Notes: generated from the letters alone by a model not told the origin. 37,749 nucleotides of DNA from an uncultured Prevotellaceae bacterium (GCA_900316685.1 ONDS01000024.1:1-37749); one strand, 5' to 3'; shown: positions 10,315-19,932, counted from the first letter of the stretch. Made by a program: numbers and translations.

Positions 10315-11136
10315 CTAGAACGAGTCGAGCCATGATTTCAGGTTCATGATCATTTCGATATGGTATTTGAAACTCAATCGGCTGCCCCAGCCGTGTCCGC
10401 CGGAGGGATAGATGTGCAGCGTGGCGGGCACATCATGGCGATACAGTTCCATATAATAGTTGGCTCCGTTGGCGGGCAGCACCACATCATCGTCGTCGCT
10501 CAGGGCAATCCATGCGGGCGGTGTCATGCGCGTCACCTGCTGGTCGCTGCTGAATTCCTTCTCCTGTCGCTTCACCTTGCCCTTGCCAAGAAGGCTGTCG
10601 TGCGACCCCTTATGGGTGAGGTCGGGCATCATGGTGATGACAGGGTAGAAGAGTATCTGGAAATTGGGCTTGGCATCGCCCGTGGCGTGTGTGGCTATCG
10701 TCGATGCGAGGTGACCGCCGGCGGAAGAGCCCATGATACCCACCTGCTGGGCATCGATATGCCACTCAAAAGCATGGCGGCGCACATACCGGATGGCCTC
10801 CTCGGCATCGCTGATGGGCACTTGGTAATGGCCGTTGGGCATACGGTATTTGAGCACCACGGCGGTGATGCCCATATTGTTGAAGAACCCCGCCCAGTCG
10901 TGTCCCTCATGGTCCATGGCGAGATGGCTGTAGCCCCCACCCGGACAGATGACGATGACCCGCCCAGTGACGAGCCTCGACTCAGGCAGGTAGACAAATA
11001 CCTTTGCTGTATCTTGGTAGTCACCATTGTCGTTGGGTGCCCCATTGGGCCACAGCGGTTCCTCATATCTCTGTTGTGCCCATGTCATGGCGACGGTGAG
11101 TGAGGCGAAAAACACGAAAAAAAGACGTCTGATCAT
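10315..11136 (-). CDS. Secreted alpha/beta-hydrolase, acetyl-esterase type
   Basis: The protein has 273 residues with a signal peptide (LFFVFFASLTVAMTWAQ). The fold signature is complete: an oxyanion-hole motif CPGGGYSHLA near residues 64-73, a nucleophile elbow GSSAGG with Ser138, an Asp in the region SDDDDVV, and a catalytic His in SGGHGWG near the end. It matches the exported carbohydrate acetyl/xylan esterases (BD-FAE-like) of Bacteroidota, which remove acetyl or feruloyl groups from plant polysaccharides. Its neighbours (GH2 beta-galactosidase downstream, sialate O-acetylesterase divergent) support a role in de-esterifying glycans. The exact ester is not decidable from sequence. Confidence 0.82.
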   Translation of the reverse strand: MIRRLFFVFFASLTVAMTWAQQRYEEPLWPNGAPNDNGDYQDTAKVFVYLPESRLVTGRVIVICPGGGYSHLAMDHEGHDWAGFFNNMGITAVVLKYRMPNGHYQVPISDAEEAIRYVRRHAFEWHIDAQQVGIMGSSAGGHLASTIATHATGDAKPNFQILFYPVITMMPDLTHKGSHDSLLGKGKVKRQEKEFSSDQQVTRMTPPAWIALSDDDDVVLPANGANYYMELYRHDVPATLHIYPSGGHGWGSRLSFKYHIEMIMNLKSWLDSF

Positions 11137-11179
11137 TTGCGTTTGATAATTTAAGGGTAAAAAACAGCTTCTTTCTTTG

Positions 11180-11187
11180 CAAAGGTA
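11180..11187 (-). promoter_or_regulatory. -7 box for the esterase gene
   Basis: On the minus strand 11187-11180 reads TACCTTTG (TAnnTTTG), 43 bp before the ATG at 11136. No clear -33 box is seen. Confidence 0.5.
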
Positions 11188-11252
11188 ATGATTTTTTCGT
11201 AATATTGCAGTCCATTTAATATTATATTAACAATCTGATATTACCTAAAAGC

Positions 11253-12704
11253 ATGGATAAACGATTTTTAATACTTATCGTCGCCCTGACGGCTATGCTC
11301 AGCGTCAACGCCAAGGTACGCCTGCCGCATGTGATTGGCAACGACATGGTACTCCAACAAAACACCGAAGCCCGCCTGTGGGGATGGGCCAAACCGGGAA
11401 AGAAAGTGAAGGTCACTCCCTCGTGGGACAACAATACCTATAACGCCACCGCCGACAAGGATGGGCGCTGGTTGGTCAAGGTGAAGACACCGGCTGCCAG
11501 CTTCACCCCCTACTCCATCACCTTCGACGACGGCGACAAGCTGACCATCACCGGTGTGGTGAGCGGCGAGGTGTGGGTCTGCGCCGGACAGAGCAATATG
11601 GAGATGCCCGTGAAAGGCTTCGGCAACTGTCCTGTCGAGGGATACAACCTGGCTGTGGCCGATGCCGTCAATTCGCGTGGCGTGCATTACGTGAAGATTC
11701 CCAGCGTGATGTCGATGACCCCGCTCGACGATGCCGACTGCCAATGGAAGGTGTGCGACCCCTCGACGGTGGGCGAAGCCTCCGCCACCGGCTATTTCTT
11801 CGCCCGCCTGCTGAGCCGCACACTCAATATCCCCGTAGGACTGGTGGAGGCCAATAAAGGTGGTACGCGCGTGGAGAGCTGGCTCACCCGCGAGAACCTG
11901 GAGCGTTACACCCAGGAACCGCTCGACTCGATGACGATGGTGCAGAAATTCTCATGGGACTACCACCGTCCGCTGCTCTGGGGCAATGGTACCTTCAACC
12001 CCATCCTCAACTACACCGTCAAGGGCATCCTGTTCTACCAAGGCTGCTCCAACGTGGGCGACCCCGGCAACCAATATTCCGACCGCCTGGCACTGCTCGT
12101 GCGTCAGTGGCGCGACCAGTTCGGACTGGGCGAGATACCTTTCTACTTCGTACAGATAGCCCCTTATAATTACGAAGACAATGCGAACGGCATCAGTGGC
12201 GCCCTGCTGCGCGAACAGCAGTTCCGTGCCGCACAGATCATCCCCAACAGCAGCATCGTATGTACCAACGATGTTGTCTTTCCTTACGAGACGACCCAGA
12301 TACACCCTGCCCAGAAGCAGCCTGTGGGTGAGCGCCTCGCCTTCACGGCGCTGAGCAGGGACTACGGCTTTGAGAAGTTGCAGTATAAGAGTTCGTCGTA
12401 TAAGGACATGACGATTAAAAACGACACCATCTTCATTCACACACAGGACAACTATTGGTGCGATGCTCCCTTTGAACAGATAGAGGGCTTTGAGATAGCC
12501 GGTGCCGACAGGGTGTTCCATCCTGCCACCGCAAGACATTTCTGGCAGCCTGGCGGCGGCTATTGGGATGAGGCCATCATAGTGACGTCGGCAGAAGTGA
12601 AGAGTCCTGTTGCCGTTCGCTACTGCTTCAAGAATTTCCAAATAGGAAATGTGAAGAACGGCGGTGGTCTGCCCCTCTTCCCCTTCCGCACCGACCAGTG
12701 GTAA
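11253..12704 (+). CDS. Sialate O-acetylesterase-like SGNH esterase
   Basis: The protein has 483 residues with a signal peptide (FLILIVALTAMLSVNA). After an N-terminal beta domain (LPHVIGNDMVLQQNTEARLW) comes the SGNH block I, VCAGQSNMEMP, with nucleophile Ser114. Then follow a glycine block (NKGGTRVESW), an asparagine-bearing block in YQGCSNVGD, and the catalytic Asp/His region IHPAQKQPVGERLA. This is the usual architecture of Bacteroidota sialate/xylan O-acetylesterases, which deacetylate sialic acids or plant sugars outside the cytoplasm. It is divergent from the other esterase, and the next gene (Nudix) follows closely. Confidence 0.88.
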   Translation: MDKRFLILIVALTAMLSVNAKVRLPHVIGNDMVLQQNTEARLWGWAKPGKKVKVTPSWDNNTYNATADKDGRWLVKVKTPAASFTPYSITFDDGDKLTITGVVSGEVWVCAGQSNMEMPVKGFGNCPVEGYNLAVADAVNSRGVHYVKIPSVMSMTPLDDADCQWKVCDPSTVGEASATGYFFARLLSRTLNIPVGLVEANKGGTRVESWLTRENLERYTQEPLDSMTMVQKFSWDYHRPLLWGNGTFNPILNYTVKGILFYQGCSNVGDPGNQYSDRLALLVRQWRDQFGLGEIPFYFVQIAPYNYEDNANGISGALLREQQFRAAQIIPNSSIVCTNDVVFPYETTQIHPAQKQPVGERLAFTALSRDYGFEKLQYKSSSYKDMTIKNDTIFIHTQDNYWCDAPFEQIEGFEIAGADRVFHPATARHFWQPGGGYWDEAIIVTSAEVKSPVAVRYCFKNFQIGNVKNGGGLPLFPFRTDQW

Positions 12705-12715
12705 CTCCTCTTACT

Positions 12716-13249
12716 ATGCATATCCTCAATCGTTTTACGCACTGCCCGTTCTGCGGCAGTGCGCAATTCCTTATCCAAGACGTGAAGAGCAAACGGTGTG
12801 CCGACTGTGGCCACGAGTATTACCTCAACCCATCGTCGGCCAACGCCGCCTTTGTGATGAACGACAGCGGCGAGTTGCTCGTCATCCGGCGCAAGAAAGA
12901 GCCCAAGGCAGGCATGCTCGACCTGCCCGGTGGTTTTGCCGACATCGGCGAGACCGGCGAGCAAGGTGTCTTGCGCGAGTTGAAAGAAGAGACGGGACTG
13001 ACCGCCCGACAGGCCGACTATTTGTTCAGCTTCCCCAACACCTACCTCTATTCCGGCATGGTCATCCCCACGCTCGACTTGTTCTTCCTATGCCGAGTCG
13101 ACGACCTTTCCACGCTACATGCCGACGACGATGCCGCCAGCACCTTATGGCTCCGCCCGGAGGAGATAAACCCCGAAGCGTTCGCTTTCGAATCCATCAG
13201 GAACGGAGTGGCCACTTTCTTAAAAAAACTAAAAAAATCATCTATATAA
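12716..13249 (+). CDS. Nudix hydrolase with N-terminal zinc ribbon
   Basis: The protein has 177 residues. A zinc ribbon (CPFCGS ... CADCGHEYY, four Cys) is followed by a complete Nudix box from GGFADIGETG to RELKEETGL (about residues 75-97). The plan resembles the NUDIX/zinc-ribbon proteins that hydrolyse NADH or other nucleoside diphosphates, but substrate cannot be assigned. An in-frame GTG at 12698 would overlap the preceding stop; ATG 12716 gives the normal start just before the zinc ribbon. It lies 11 bp after the sialate esterase and may be co-transcribed, although the functions look unrelated. Confidence 0.85.
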   Translation: MHILNRFTHCPFCGSAQFLIQDVKSKRCADCGHEYYLNPSSANAAFVMNDSGELLVIRRKKEPKAGMLDLPGGFADIGETGEQGVLRELKEETGLTARQADYLFSFPNTYLYSGMVIPTLDLFFLCRVDDLSTLHADDDAASTLWLRPEEINPEAFAFESIRNGVATFLKKLKKSSI

Positions 13250-13272
13250 TAAGGTGATAAAAAAGTTATGCT

Positions 13273-13280
13273 TACTTTTG
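13273..13280 (+). promoter_or_regulatory. -7 box upstream of topA
   Basis: TACTTTTG at 13273-13280 matches TAnnTTTG, about 107 bp before the chosen topA start. No -33 box is clear. Confidence 0.4.
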
Positions 13281-13387
13281 CGCCCCAATAACTCGCCATT
13301 ATGCCAAATAGGAGTTGACATTTCCATAGGTGGAAAGCACTCGCCGGTCTAATGATGGCTATAAGAAACTCAACAGTTAGTAAGGAT

Positions 13388-15703
13388 ATGCAAGACAATT
13401 TAGTAATCGTAGAGAGCCCCGCCAAGGCCAAGACGATAGAGAAATTCCTGGGTAAGGATTTCAAGGTGATGTCGAGCTACGGCCACATCCGCGACTTGAA
13501 AAAGAAAGAGATCAGTGTCGACCTTGACACGATGTTGCCCGACTACGAGATACCCGAAGAGAAAAACCGCTTGGTGAGCGAACTCAAGGCAAGTGCGAAG
13601 AAAGCGAAAACCATCTGGCTCGCTTCCGATGAGGACCGCGAGGGAGAAGCCATCTCCTGGCACCTGTGCGAGGTGTTGGGGCTTGACGAGGCGAATACCA
13701 ACCGCATCGTTTTCCACGAGATTACCAAACCAGCCATCCTCAACGCCATCGACCACCCTCGACACCTTGACATGAACCTGGTGAACGCCCAACAGGCACG
13801 CCGTGTGCTCGACCGCATCGTGGGTTTCCGCCTGTCGCCGGTGCTTTGGCGCAAGGTGAAGCCCGCTCTTTCCGCCGGTCGTGTGCAGAGTGTGGCAGTC
13901 AGGCTGATCGTGGAGCGTGAGCGCGAGATACAAGCCTTCGAGAGCGAGACCTACTATCGTGTGAACGCCACGTTCACACTGGCCGACGGCAACAGCACCG
14001 CCGATGTGAAAGCTGAGCTGAACCGCCGCTTCAAGACCCACGACGAGGCCGTCGCCTTCCTCAACAAATGCGTCAATGCCGAATTCCTGGTGACCGATAT
14101 CAGCAAGAAACCTCTCAAGCGTACGCCTGCGCCTCCCTTCACCACGTCGACACTCCAACAGGAAGCGGCGCGTAAGTTGGGCTTCACCGTGGCACAGACG
14201 ATGATGGTGGCCCAGCATCTCTACGAGAACGGACTCATCACCTATATGCGTACCGACTCGGTCAACCTGTCGAACCTCTGCCTAGGACAGAGCAAGGAAG
14301 AGACCATCACCCTCTTCGGCAAGGAGTATAGCAAACCCCGCAACTTCCAAACGCGGGCAAAAGGAGCACAGGAGGCCCATGAAGCCATCCGTCCCACCGA
14401 CATGAGCCGTCACTCCATCGAAGGCAACAGCCAGGAGAAACGACTCTATGAACTGATATGGAAACGCACCCTGGCCTCGCAGATGGCCGACGCCCAGATA
14501 GAGAAGACCACGGCTACCATCAGCGTGAGCGGTTGCGACGAGCTGTTCGTGGCCAACGGCGAGGTGGTGACGTTCGACGGATTCCTGAAAGTATATCGTG
14601 AGTCGGTGGACGATGATGACAACAACACACCCGACGAGCAGGGCAACATGCTGCCTGCCATGAACGCCGGCGACAAACTCCAGCGCAAGGACATCACCTC
14701 TACCCAGCGATTCACCCTCGGTCCGGTGCGCTACACCGAAGCCAGCCTGGTACATAAACTGGAGGAACTGGGCATCGGCCGTCCTTCCACCTACGCCCCC
14801 ACCATCAGCACCATCCAGCAGCGCGAGTACGTGCAGCGCGGCGACAAGAAAGGCGAGGAGCGCTCCTATATCATCGACACGCTCAAAGGCAACAAGATAA
14901 CCAGCAAGGAGAAGAGCGAGATGATAGGCAGCGACAAGGGCAAGCTGCTTCCCACCGACATCGGCATCGTGGTGAACGATTTCCTCATGAAATATTTCCC
15001 CAGCATCATGGACTACAATTTCACCGCCAAGGTAGAAACCGAGTTCGACAAGATAGCCGAGGGGAAAGCCAAATGGCAGACGATGGTGAAGACGTTCTAC
15101 AAAGGTTTCGAGCCCGTGGTGGAACGCACCATGAACATACGTTCCGAACACAAGGCAGGCGAGCGTCAACTCGGCGACGACCCCAAGAGCGGCAAGCCTG
15201 TGTTCGTGAAGATAGGCCGATTCGGACCTATCGTTCAGATTGGTACCGCCGAGGATAAGGAGAAACCCCGTTTCGCCCAACTGCCCAGCGACAAGAGCAT
15301 GGAATCGATCACCCTCGACGAGGCACTTGAGCTGTTCTGCCTGCCGCGCGAGGTTGGTGAGTTCGAGGGCAAGCCCGTAGTCATCGGCAACGGTCGTTTC
15401 GGACCTTATGTGCTGCACGACAAGAAATATGTGTCGCTACCCAAGGGCGACGACCCTTACACCATCGATCTCGACCGTGCCATCGAACTCATCCAGGAGA
15501 AGCGCACCCAAGACACCCAGCGCCACATCAAGCAGTTCGCCGAAGACGAGCGCATGCAACTGCTCAACGGCCGTTTCGGTCCATATATCGCCTTCGACGG
15601 CAAGAACTACCGCCTGCCCAAGTCCAAGCACGCCACGGTGGCCGACCTGACCTACGAGGAATGTATGGAGATCGTGAAGGCCGCTCCCACCAAGAAGAAA
15701 TAA
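13388..15703 (+). CDS. topA: DNA topoisomerase I (type IA)
   Basis: The protein has 771 residues. It relaxes negatively supercoiled DNA in the cytoplasm. The Toprim domain opens at NLVIVESPAKAKTIEKFLG with the acidic triad region LASDEDREGEAISWH. The active-site tyrosine is Tyr286 in LITYMRTDSVNLS, and QEAHEAIRPTD is the usual downstream motif. Three C-terminal GRFGP-type repeats (IGRFGPIVQIG, NGRFGPYVLHD, NGRFGPYIAFD) replace the Cys4 zinc fingers of enterobacterial TopA, as is common in Bacteroidota. A longer frame starts at ATG 13352, but ATG 13388 gives the conserved N-terminus. aroK follows 3 bp downstream, so the two form an operon. Confidence 0.96.
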   Translation: MQDNLVIVESPAKAKTIEKFLGKDFKVMSSYGHIRDLKKKEISVDLDTMLPDYEIPEEKNRLVSELKASAKKAKTIWLASDEDREGEAISWHLCEVLGLDEANTNRIVFHEITKPAILNAIDHPRHLDMNLVNAQQARRVLDRIVGFRLSPVLWRKVKPALSAGRVQSVAVRLIVEREREIQAFESETYYRVNATFTLADGNSTADVKAELNRRFKTHDEAVAFLNKCVNAEFLVTDISKKPLKRTPAPPFTTSTLQQEAARKLGFTVAQTMMVAQHLYENGLITYMRTDSVNLSNLCLGQSKEETITLFGKEYSKPRNFQTRAKGAQEAHEAIRPTDMSRHSIEGNSQEKRLYELIWKRTLASQMADAQIEKTTATISVSGCDELFVANGEVVTFDGFLKVYRESVDDDDNNTPDEQGNMLPAMNAGDKLQRKDITSTQRFTLGPVRYTEASLVHKLEELGIGRPSTYAPTISTIQQREYVQRGDKKGEERSYIIDTLKGNKITSKEKSEMIGSDKGKLLPTDIGIVVNDFLMKYFPSIMDYNFTAKVETEFDKIAEGKAKWQTMVKTFYKGFEPVVERTMNIRSEHKAGERQLGDDPKSGKPVFVKIGRFGPIVQIGTAEDKEKPRFAQLPSDKSMESITLDEALELFCLPREVGEFEGKPVVIGNGRFGPYVLHDKKYVSLPKGDDPYTIDLDRAIELIQEKRTQDTQRHIKQFAEDERMQLLNGRFGPYIAFDGKNYRLPKSKHATVADLTYEECMEIVKAAPTKKK

Positions 15704-15706
15704 AGC

Positions 15707-16234
15707 ATGACGCGCATCATCATCATCGGCTATATGGGTGCCGGCAAGACAACCGTCGGCCGCCAGTTGGGCAAGGCGCTGAACATACCATTCTACGACC
15801 TTGACTGGTATATCGAGGGCCGTATGAGGAAGACGGTGCCACAACTCTTTGCCGAGCGTGGCGAGGAGGGGTTCCGACAGGTGGAGCGCAACATGCTGCA
15901 CGAGGTGGCGGAGTTCGAGGATGTGGTGCTCAGTTGCGGCGGCGGCACTCCCTGTTTCTTCGACAATATGGACTACCTGAACCAACAGGGAGAGACCGTC
16001 TACCTGAAGGCGACGCCCGAGGTGCTCTATGGCCATCTGAAGATGGGGCGCACGGAACGCCCGCTGCTCAAGAACAAGAACCAGGAAGAGATGCAACAGT
16101 TCATCAAGGAGCAACTGGCATTGCGTGAGCCGTACTACACCCAGGCCAAGCATACGCTCGACGTCAACCTGCTCGACAACTACGAGAAGATACAAATCTC
16201 CGTAGAACGCATCCGCAAGATGCTGGGGATATAA
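15707..16234 (+). CDS. aroK: Shikimate kinase
   Basis: The protein has 175 residues, normal for AroK. It phosphorylates shikimate to shikimate 3-phosphate with ATP in the chorismate pathway. Walker A is GYMGAGKT (residues 8-15), the shikimate-binding aspartates are in FYDLDWYIE, an arginine follows in GEEGFRQVE, and the glycine motif is SCGGGTP. The lid region is RTERPLL. It starts 3 bp after the topA stop and is surely co-transcribed. Hairpins at 16256-16305 may end this operon. Confidence 0.95.
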   Translation: MTRIIIIGYMGAGKTTVGRQLGKALNIPFYDLDWYIEGRMRKTVPQLFAERGEEGFRQVERNMLHEVAEFEDVVLSCGGGTPCFFDNMDYLNQQGETVYLKATPEVLYGHLKMGRTERPLLKNKNQEEMQQFIKEQLALREPYYTQAKHTLDVNLLDNYEKIQISVERIRKMLGI

Positions 16235-16479
16235 GAAACAAAAGCCTCCCCCCGACCCCCTCCCAAGGAGGGGGATACCCACCCCGACCCTCCCAAAGGG
16301 AGGGTGTGAGGAGCAAGGAGCAAGGGGCAAGAGATGTGAAATGTGAAATGTCGTAATAACGATATAACGTGATAACGATATAACGTAGTAACGAAAAATC
16401 CCCCCAAAAAGACTATTGCCCAAACTCCCAAACTCCTTCACTCCTATAACTCCTTCACTCCTAAAAAAACTCCCAAAAT
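16235..16479. repeat. Gap with two GC-rich hairpins and short tandem repeats
   Basis: CCCCCTCC (16256-16263) pairs with GGAGGGGG (16267-16274), and ACCCTCCC (16287-16294) with GGGAGGGT (16298-16305). Both are 8-bp perfect stems with 3-base loops, resembling REP-like elements. Then come short tandems: GAGCAAG (about 16310-16332), ATGTGAA (about 16334-16350) and several ATAACG units (16355-16393). The 26-base module at 16412-16437 matches 10216-10241. No T-run follows the hairpins, so terminator function is uncertain. Confidence 0.6.
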
Positions 16480-18372
16480 ATGAAAAAATGGACCATCGAG
16501 GACGCCCGTGAGTTGTACAACATCAACGGCTGGGGCACATCCTACTTCGGAATCAATGAGCAGGGCCACGTCTATGTGACCCCCTGCAAGGACCATACGC
16601 AGATCGACCTGCGTGAAGTGATGGACGAACTGGCACTGCGTGATGTGACGGCACCTGTGCTGCTCCGTTTCCCCGACATTCTCGACAACCGTATCGAGAA
16701 GACCTGGAGCTGCTTCAAGAAAGCGGCAGAGGAATACGACTACAAAGGCGAGAATTACGTGGTCTATCCCATCAAGGTCAACCAGATGCAGCCCGTGGTG
16801 GAGGAAATCATCTCCCATGGCCGTAAGTTCAACCTCGGTCTGGAGGCGGGCTCCAAGCCCGAGTTGCATGCCGTCATCGCCATGCAATGCCAAAGCGACT
16901 CCATCATCGTGTGCAATGGATATAAGGACCAGAGCTATATCGAGCTGGCCCTGTTGGCGCAGAAGATGGGCAAACAGATCTTCATCGTCGTAGAGAAGAT
17001 GAACGAGCTGGAAATCATCGCCCGCGAGGCCAAGAAACTGAATGTGCGCCCCAATATCGGCATCCGCATCAAGCTGGCCAGCAGCGGCGCCGGCAAATGG
17101 GAGGAGAGCGGCGGCGACGCCTCTAAGTTCGGACTGACCAGTGCCGAACTGCTCGAAGCCCTTGAACTGCTCGACAAGAAAGACATGCGCGACTGCCTGC
17201 GACTCATACATTTCCATATCGGCAGTCAGATCACCAAGATACGCCGTATCCAGACGGCGCTGCGCGAGGCCTCGCAGTTCTATGTGCAGCTGCATAAGAT
17301 GGGCTACAACGTCGACTTCGTCGATTGTGGCGGCGGACTGGGTGTGGACTATGACGGTACACGCTCGCCCTCGTCGGAGAGCTCCGTCAACTATTCCATC
17401 CAGGAGTATGTGAACGACTGCATCTACACCTTTGTCGATGCCGCCAACCGCCACGGCATCCCCCACCCCAACATCATCACCGAGAGTGGCCGCTCCCTGG
17501 CCGCCCACCATTCCGTACTCGTCATCGATGTGCTGGAAACGGCCTCGCTGCCTGAGATGCGCGAAGAATTCGAGCCTGATGAGAACGCACACCAGTTGGT
17601 GAAAGACCTGTATGAGATATGGGACAACCTGAGTGCGCGCAACGTGCTGGAAGACTGGCACGACGCCGAACAGATACGTGAGGAGGTGCTCGACCTCTTC
17701 GCCCATGGCATCGTCGACCTGAAGACACGCGCCGACATCGAGGCCATGTATTGGAGCGTATGCCATGAGATCAACGCGCTGGCCAAGAACCTCAAGCATA
17801 TCCCCGAGGAACTGATGAACATCGACAAGCTGTTGGCCGACAAGTATTTCTGCAACTTCTCGCTGTTCCAGTCGCTCTCCGACTCCTGGGCCATCGACCA
17901 ACTGTTCCCCATCATGCCCATCCAGCGGTTGGACGAGCGTCCCACGCGCAACGCCACCCTCCAGGATATCACCTGCGACTCCGACGGCAAGATAGCCAAC
18001 TTCGTGACCAACCGCCATAACTCCCATTCGCTGCCCGTACACACGCTGCGCAAGAACGAGACCTATTACTTAGGGGTATTCCTTGTGGGTGCCTATCAGG
18101 AAATCCTGGGTGATATGCACAACCTCTTCGGCGACACCAATGCCGTACACATCTCGGTGAAAGACGACCACTACCATATCGACCAGATCATCGACGGCGA
18201 GACGGTGGAGGAGGTGCTCGAATATGTGCAGTACAACCCCAAGAAGTTGGTGCGCCAATTGGAGATATGGGTGACCAAGAGTGTCAAGCAAGGCAAGATC
18301 ACTCTCGAGGAAGGCAAGGAATTCCTCTCCAACTACCGCTCCGGCCTCTATGGGTATACTTATCTGGAGTAA
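16480..18372 (+). CDS. speA: Biosynthetic arginine decarboxylase
   Basis: The protein has 630 residues, the usual SpeA length. It is PLP-dependent and converts arginine to agmatine, the first step of the agmatine route to putrescine and spermidine. The PLP lysine is Lys99 in VYPIKVNQMQPVV. The glycine-rich phosphate-binding region is VDCGGGLGVDYDG, and HFHIGSQ and TESGRSLAAHH are further alanine-racemase-fold motifs. The C-terminal helical domain ends in YRSGLYGYTYLE. The ATG at 16480 fits the family N-terminus (WTIEDARELYNINGWG). argB lies 173 bp downstream, so arginine synthesis and arginine use are side by side. Confidence 0.96.
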   Translation: MKKWTIEDARELYNINGWGTSYFGINEQGHVYVTPCKDHTQIDLREVMDELALRDVTAPVLLRFPDILDNRIEKTWSCFKKAAEEYDYKGENYVVYPIKVNQMQPVVEEIISHGRKFNLGLEAGSKPELHAVIAMQCQSDSIIVCNGYKDQSYIELALLAQKMGKQIFIVVEKMNELEIIAREAKKLNVRPNIGIRIKLASSGAGKWEESGGDASKFGLTSAELLEALELLDKKDMRDCLRLIHFHIGSQITKIRRIQTALREASQFYVQLHKMGYNVDFVDCGGGLGVDYDGTRSPSSESSVNYSIQEYVNDCIYTFVDAANRHGIPHPNIITESGRSLAAHHSVLVIDVLETASLPEMREEFEPDENAHQLVKDLYEIWDNLSARNVLEDWHDAEQIREEVLDLFAHGIVDLKTRADIEAMYWSVCHEINALAKNLKHIPEELMNIDKLLADKYFCNFSLFQSLSDSWAIDQLFPIMPIQRLDERPTRNATLQDITCDSDGKIANFVTNRHNSHSLPVHTLRKNETYYLGVFLVGAYQEILGDMHNLFGDTNAVHISVKDDHYHIDQIIDGETVEEVLEYVQYNPKKLVRQLEIWVTKSVKQGKITLEEGKEFLSNYRSGLYGYTYLE

Positions 18373-18545
18373 GAATTTGAGGTGAGAGGTGAGGGGTGAG
18401 AAGTGAGAGAATAGTTGAAAGGGGCAAGGAGCAAGGAGCAAGAGAATAGTCCTAAGAATCCTAAACACCAAACACTCAACACTCAACACCAAACACTCAA
18501 CACTCAACACTAAACACTCAACACTAAACACTCAACACTAAACCG
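18373..18545 (+). repeat. Gap with a G-free CTCAACACTAAAC array abutting argB
   Basis: The gap starts with GAGGTGAG-type and GGAGCAAG-type short tandems (18380-18440). From about 18460 to 18543 there are 84 bases without a single G on the plus strand, built from variants of CACTCAACACTAAA. The array ends two bases before the argB ATG, so it would form an unstructured argB leader. It closely resembles the array at 10249-10314. Confidence 0.7.
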
Positions 18546-19322
18546 ATGAAACATCATATCACCATCGTCAAAGTGGGCGGCGCCATCGTGGAAGACGAGG
18601 CGCAGCTCCGTTTATTGCTCGACAACTTCAGTGCCATACCAGGCCGTAAGGTGCTGGTGCATGGTGGTGGCCGCCGCGCCACACAGGTAGCCTCACGCCT
18701 CGGCATCGAGAGCCAAATGGTCAATGGGCGCCGCATCACCGATGCCGACATGCTCGAAGTAGTGACCATGGTCTACGGCGGCCTGGTCAACAAGAACCTG
18801 GTGGCACAGTTGCAATCCCATGGTGTGAACGCCCTCGGCCTGACCGGTGCCGACATGGATATTGTCCGTTCGCACCGGCGCCCCGTCAAGGATGTGGACT
18901 ACGGGTTCGTGGGCGATGTCGACGAAGTGGACGGCGAACGCCTCTCCTCACTCATCGAAGCAGGTGTCACACCTGTTCTCGCCCCACTCACCCACGACGG
19001 CAACGGCACCATGCTCAACACCAATGCCGACACCATCGCCTCGGTGGCGGCCCAAGCCTTGGCTCCCTACTATGAGGTCACCCTCATCTTCAGTTTCGAG
19101 AAAGCGGGCGTGCTGCGCCATCCCGACGACGACACCTCGCTCATCACCCATATCACCCGCAGCGATTTCGAGACCCTTGTGGCAGACGGAACCATCTCCG
19201 GGGGTATGATACCCAAGATAGAAAACGCCCTTGCCGCCGTGGAAGCCGGTGTGCGCCGTGTGATCATCACCCTCGCCACCGCCATCGACGGTCAACACGG
19301 CACGGTGATCGAAGAGTGTTAA
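18546..19322 (+). CDS. argB: Acetylglutamate (or succinylglutamate) kinase
   Basis: The protein has 258 residues. It phosphorylates an N-acylated glutamate in arginine synthesis. Amino-acid-kinase motifs are visible: VKVGGAIVE at the start, VHGGGRRAT, the substrate region GLTGADMD, NTNADTIAS for the ATP site, and GGMIPKIENA for the transferred phosphate. Some Bacteroides use N-succinyl intermediates instead of N-acetyl; sequence alone does not tell which applies. The start codon follows the G-free array directly. The ECF sigma gene follows after 67 bp. Confidence 0.93.
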   Translation: MKHHITIVKVGGAIVEDEAQLRLLLDNFSAIPGRKVLVHGGGRRATQVASRLGIESQMVNGRRITDADMLEVVTMVYGGLVNKNLVAQLQSHGVNALGLTGADMDIVRSHRRPVKDVDYGFVGDVDEVDGERLSSLIEAGVTPVLAPLTHDGNGTMLNTNADTIASVAAQALAPYYEVTLIFSFEKAGVLRHPDDDTSLITHITRSDFETLVADGTISGGMIPKIENALAAVEAGVRRVIITLATAIDGQHGTVIEEC

Positions 19323-19389
19323 AAACCGTTAATCCCCTTTTTCCTCTGTAACTTTCCCCAACCCTCAATCGTCAACCAAAAGAGAGAAG

Positions 19390-19899
19390 ATGAAAAACGT
19401 CAGTTTCCGCAACGATGTGCTACCGTTGAAAAACGAACTCTATCGGTTGGCGCTGCGTATCACCCTCCGGCATGAGGACGCAGAAGACATCGTACAGGAT
19501 ACACTGATCAAAGTATGGAACAAGCGCGACGAATGGCAGGACATCGACTCCATCGAGGCTTATAGCCTGACGATATGCCGCAATCTCGCCCTCGACCGAC
19601 TAAAGAGGAAAGACCGTCACAGCGAATCCATCGACACCCTTCATCTCGCGTTGCACGACACCGGGGCCAGTCCCTACGAGCAAATAGACCAAAAGGATCG
19701 TTTGCAGATGGTGAAAAACATCGTCAACGCTCTCCCCGAGAAACAACGCACCTGCATGCAGTTGCGCGACTTTGAGGGAAAGACCTACAAGGAAATCGCC
19801 AACATCATGAGCATCAGCGAAGACCAGGTGAAGATCAACCTTTTCAGGGCTCGCCAAGCGGTGAAACAGCGCTATCAGGATTTGGCTTCCTTAGATTAA
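19390..19899 (+). CDS. ECF-type RNA polymerase sigma-70 factor
   Basis: The protein has 169 residues. Region 2 is clear (LALRITLRHEDAEDIVQDTL then KVWNKRDEW; SLTICRNLALDRLKRK) and region 4 is a helix-turn-helix (GKTYKEIANIMSISEDQVKI). It would direct RNA polymerase to a small regulon. The next gene, 33 bp downstream, codes a small one-helix membrane protein that is a likely partner or anti-sigma factor. Its regulon cannot be told from here. Confidence 0.9.
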   Translation: MKNVSFRNDVLPLKNELYRLALRITLRHEDAEDIVQDTLIKVWNKRDEWQDIDSIEAYSLTICRNLALDRLKRKDRHSESIDTLHLALHDTGASPYEQIDQKDRLQMVKNIVNALPEKQRTCMQLRDFEGKTYKEIANIMSISEDQVKINLFRARQAVKQRYQDLASLD

Positions 19900-19932
19900 C
19901 AGACAACCATTCGGTTAACATATTCCGACAAA

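Noticed and set aside
14282-15418. 378-residue minus-strand frame (and similar ones over aroK, argB and susD)
   Set aside because: Antisense shadows of well-supported genes.
16444-18042. 532-residue open frame on the minus strand
   Set aside because: Antisense shadow of speA; no family motifs.
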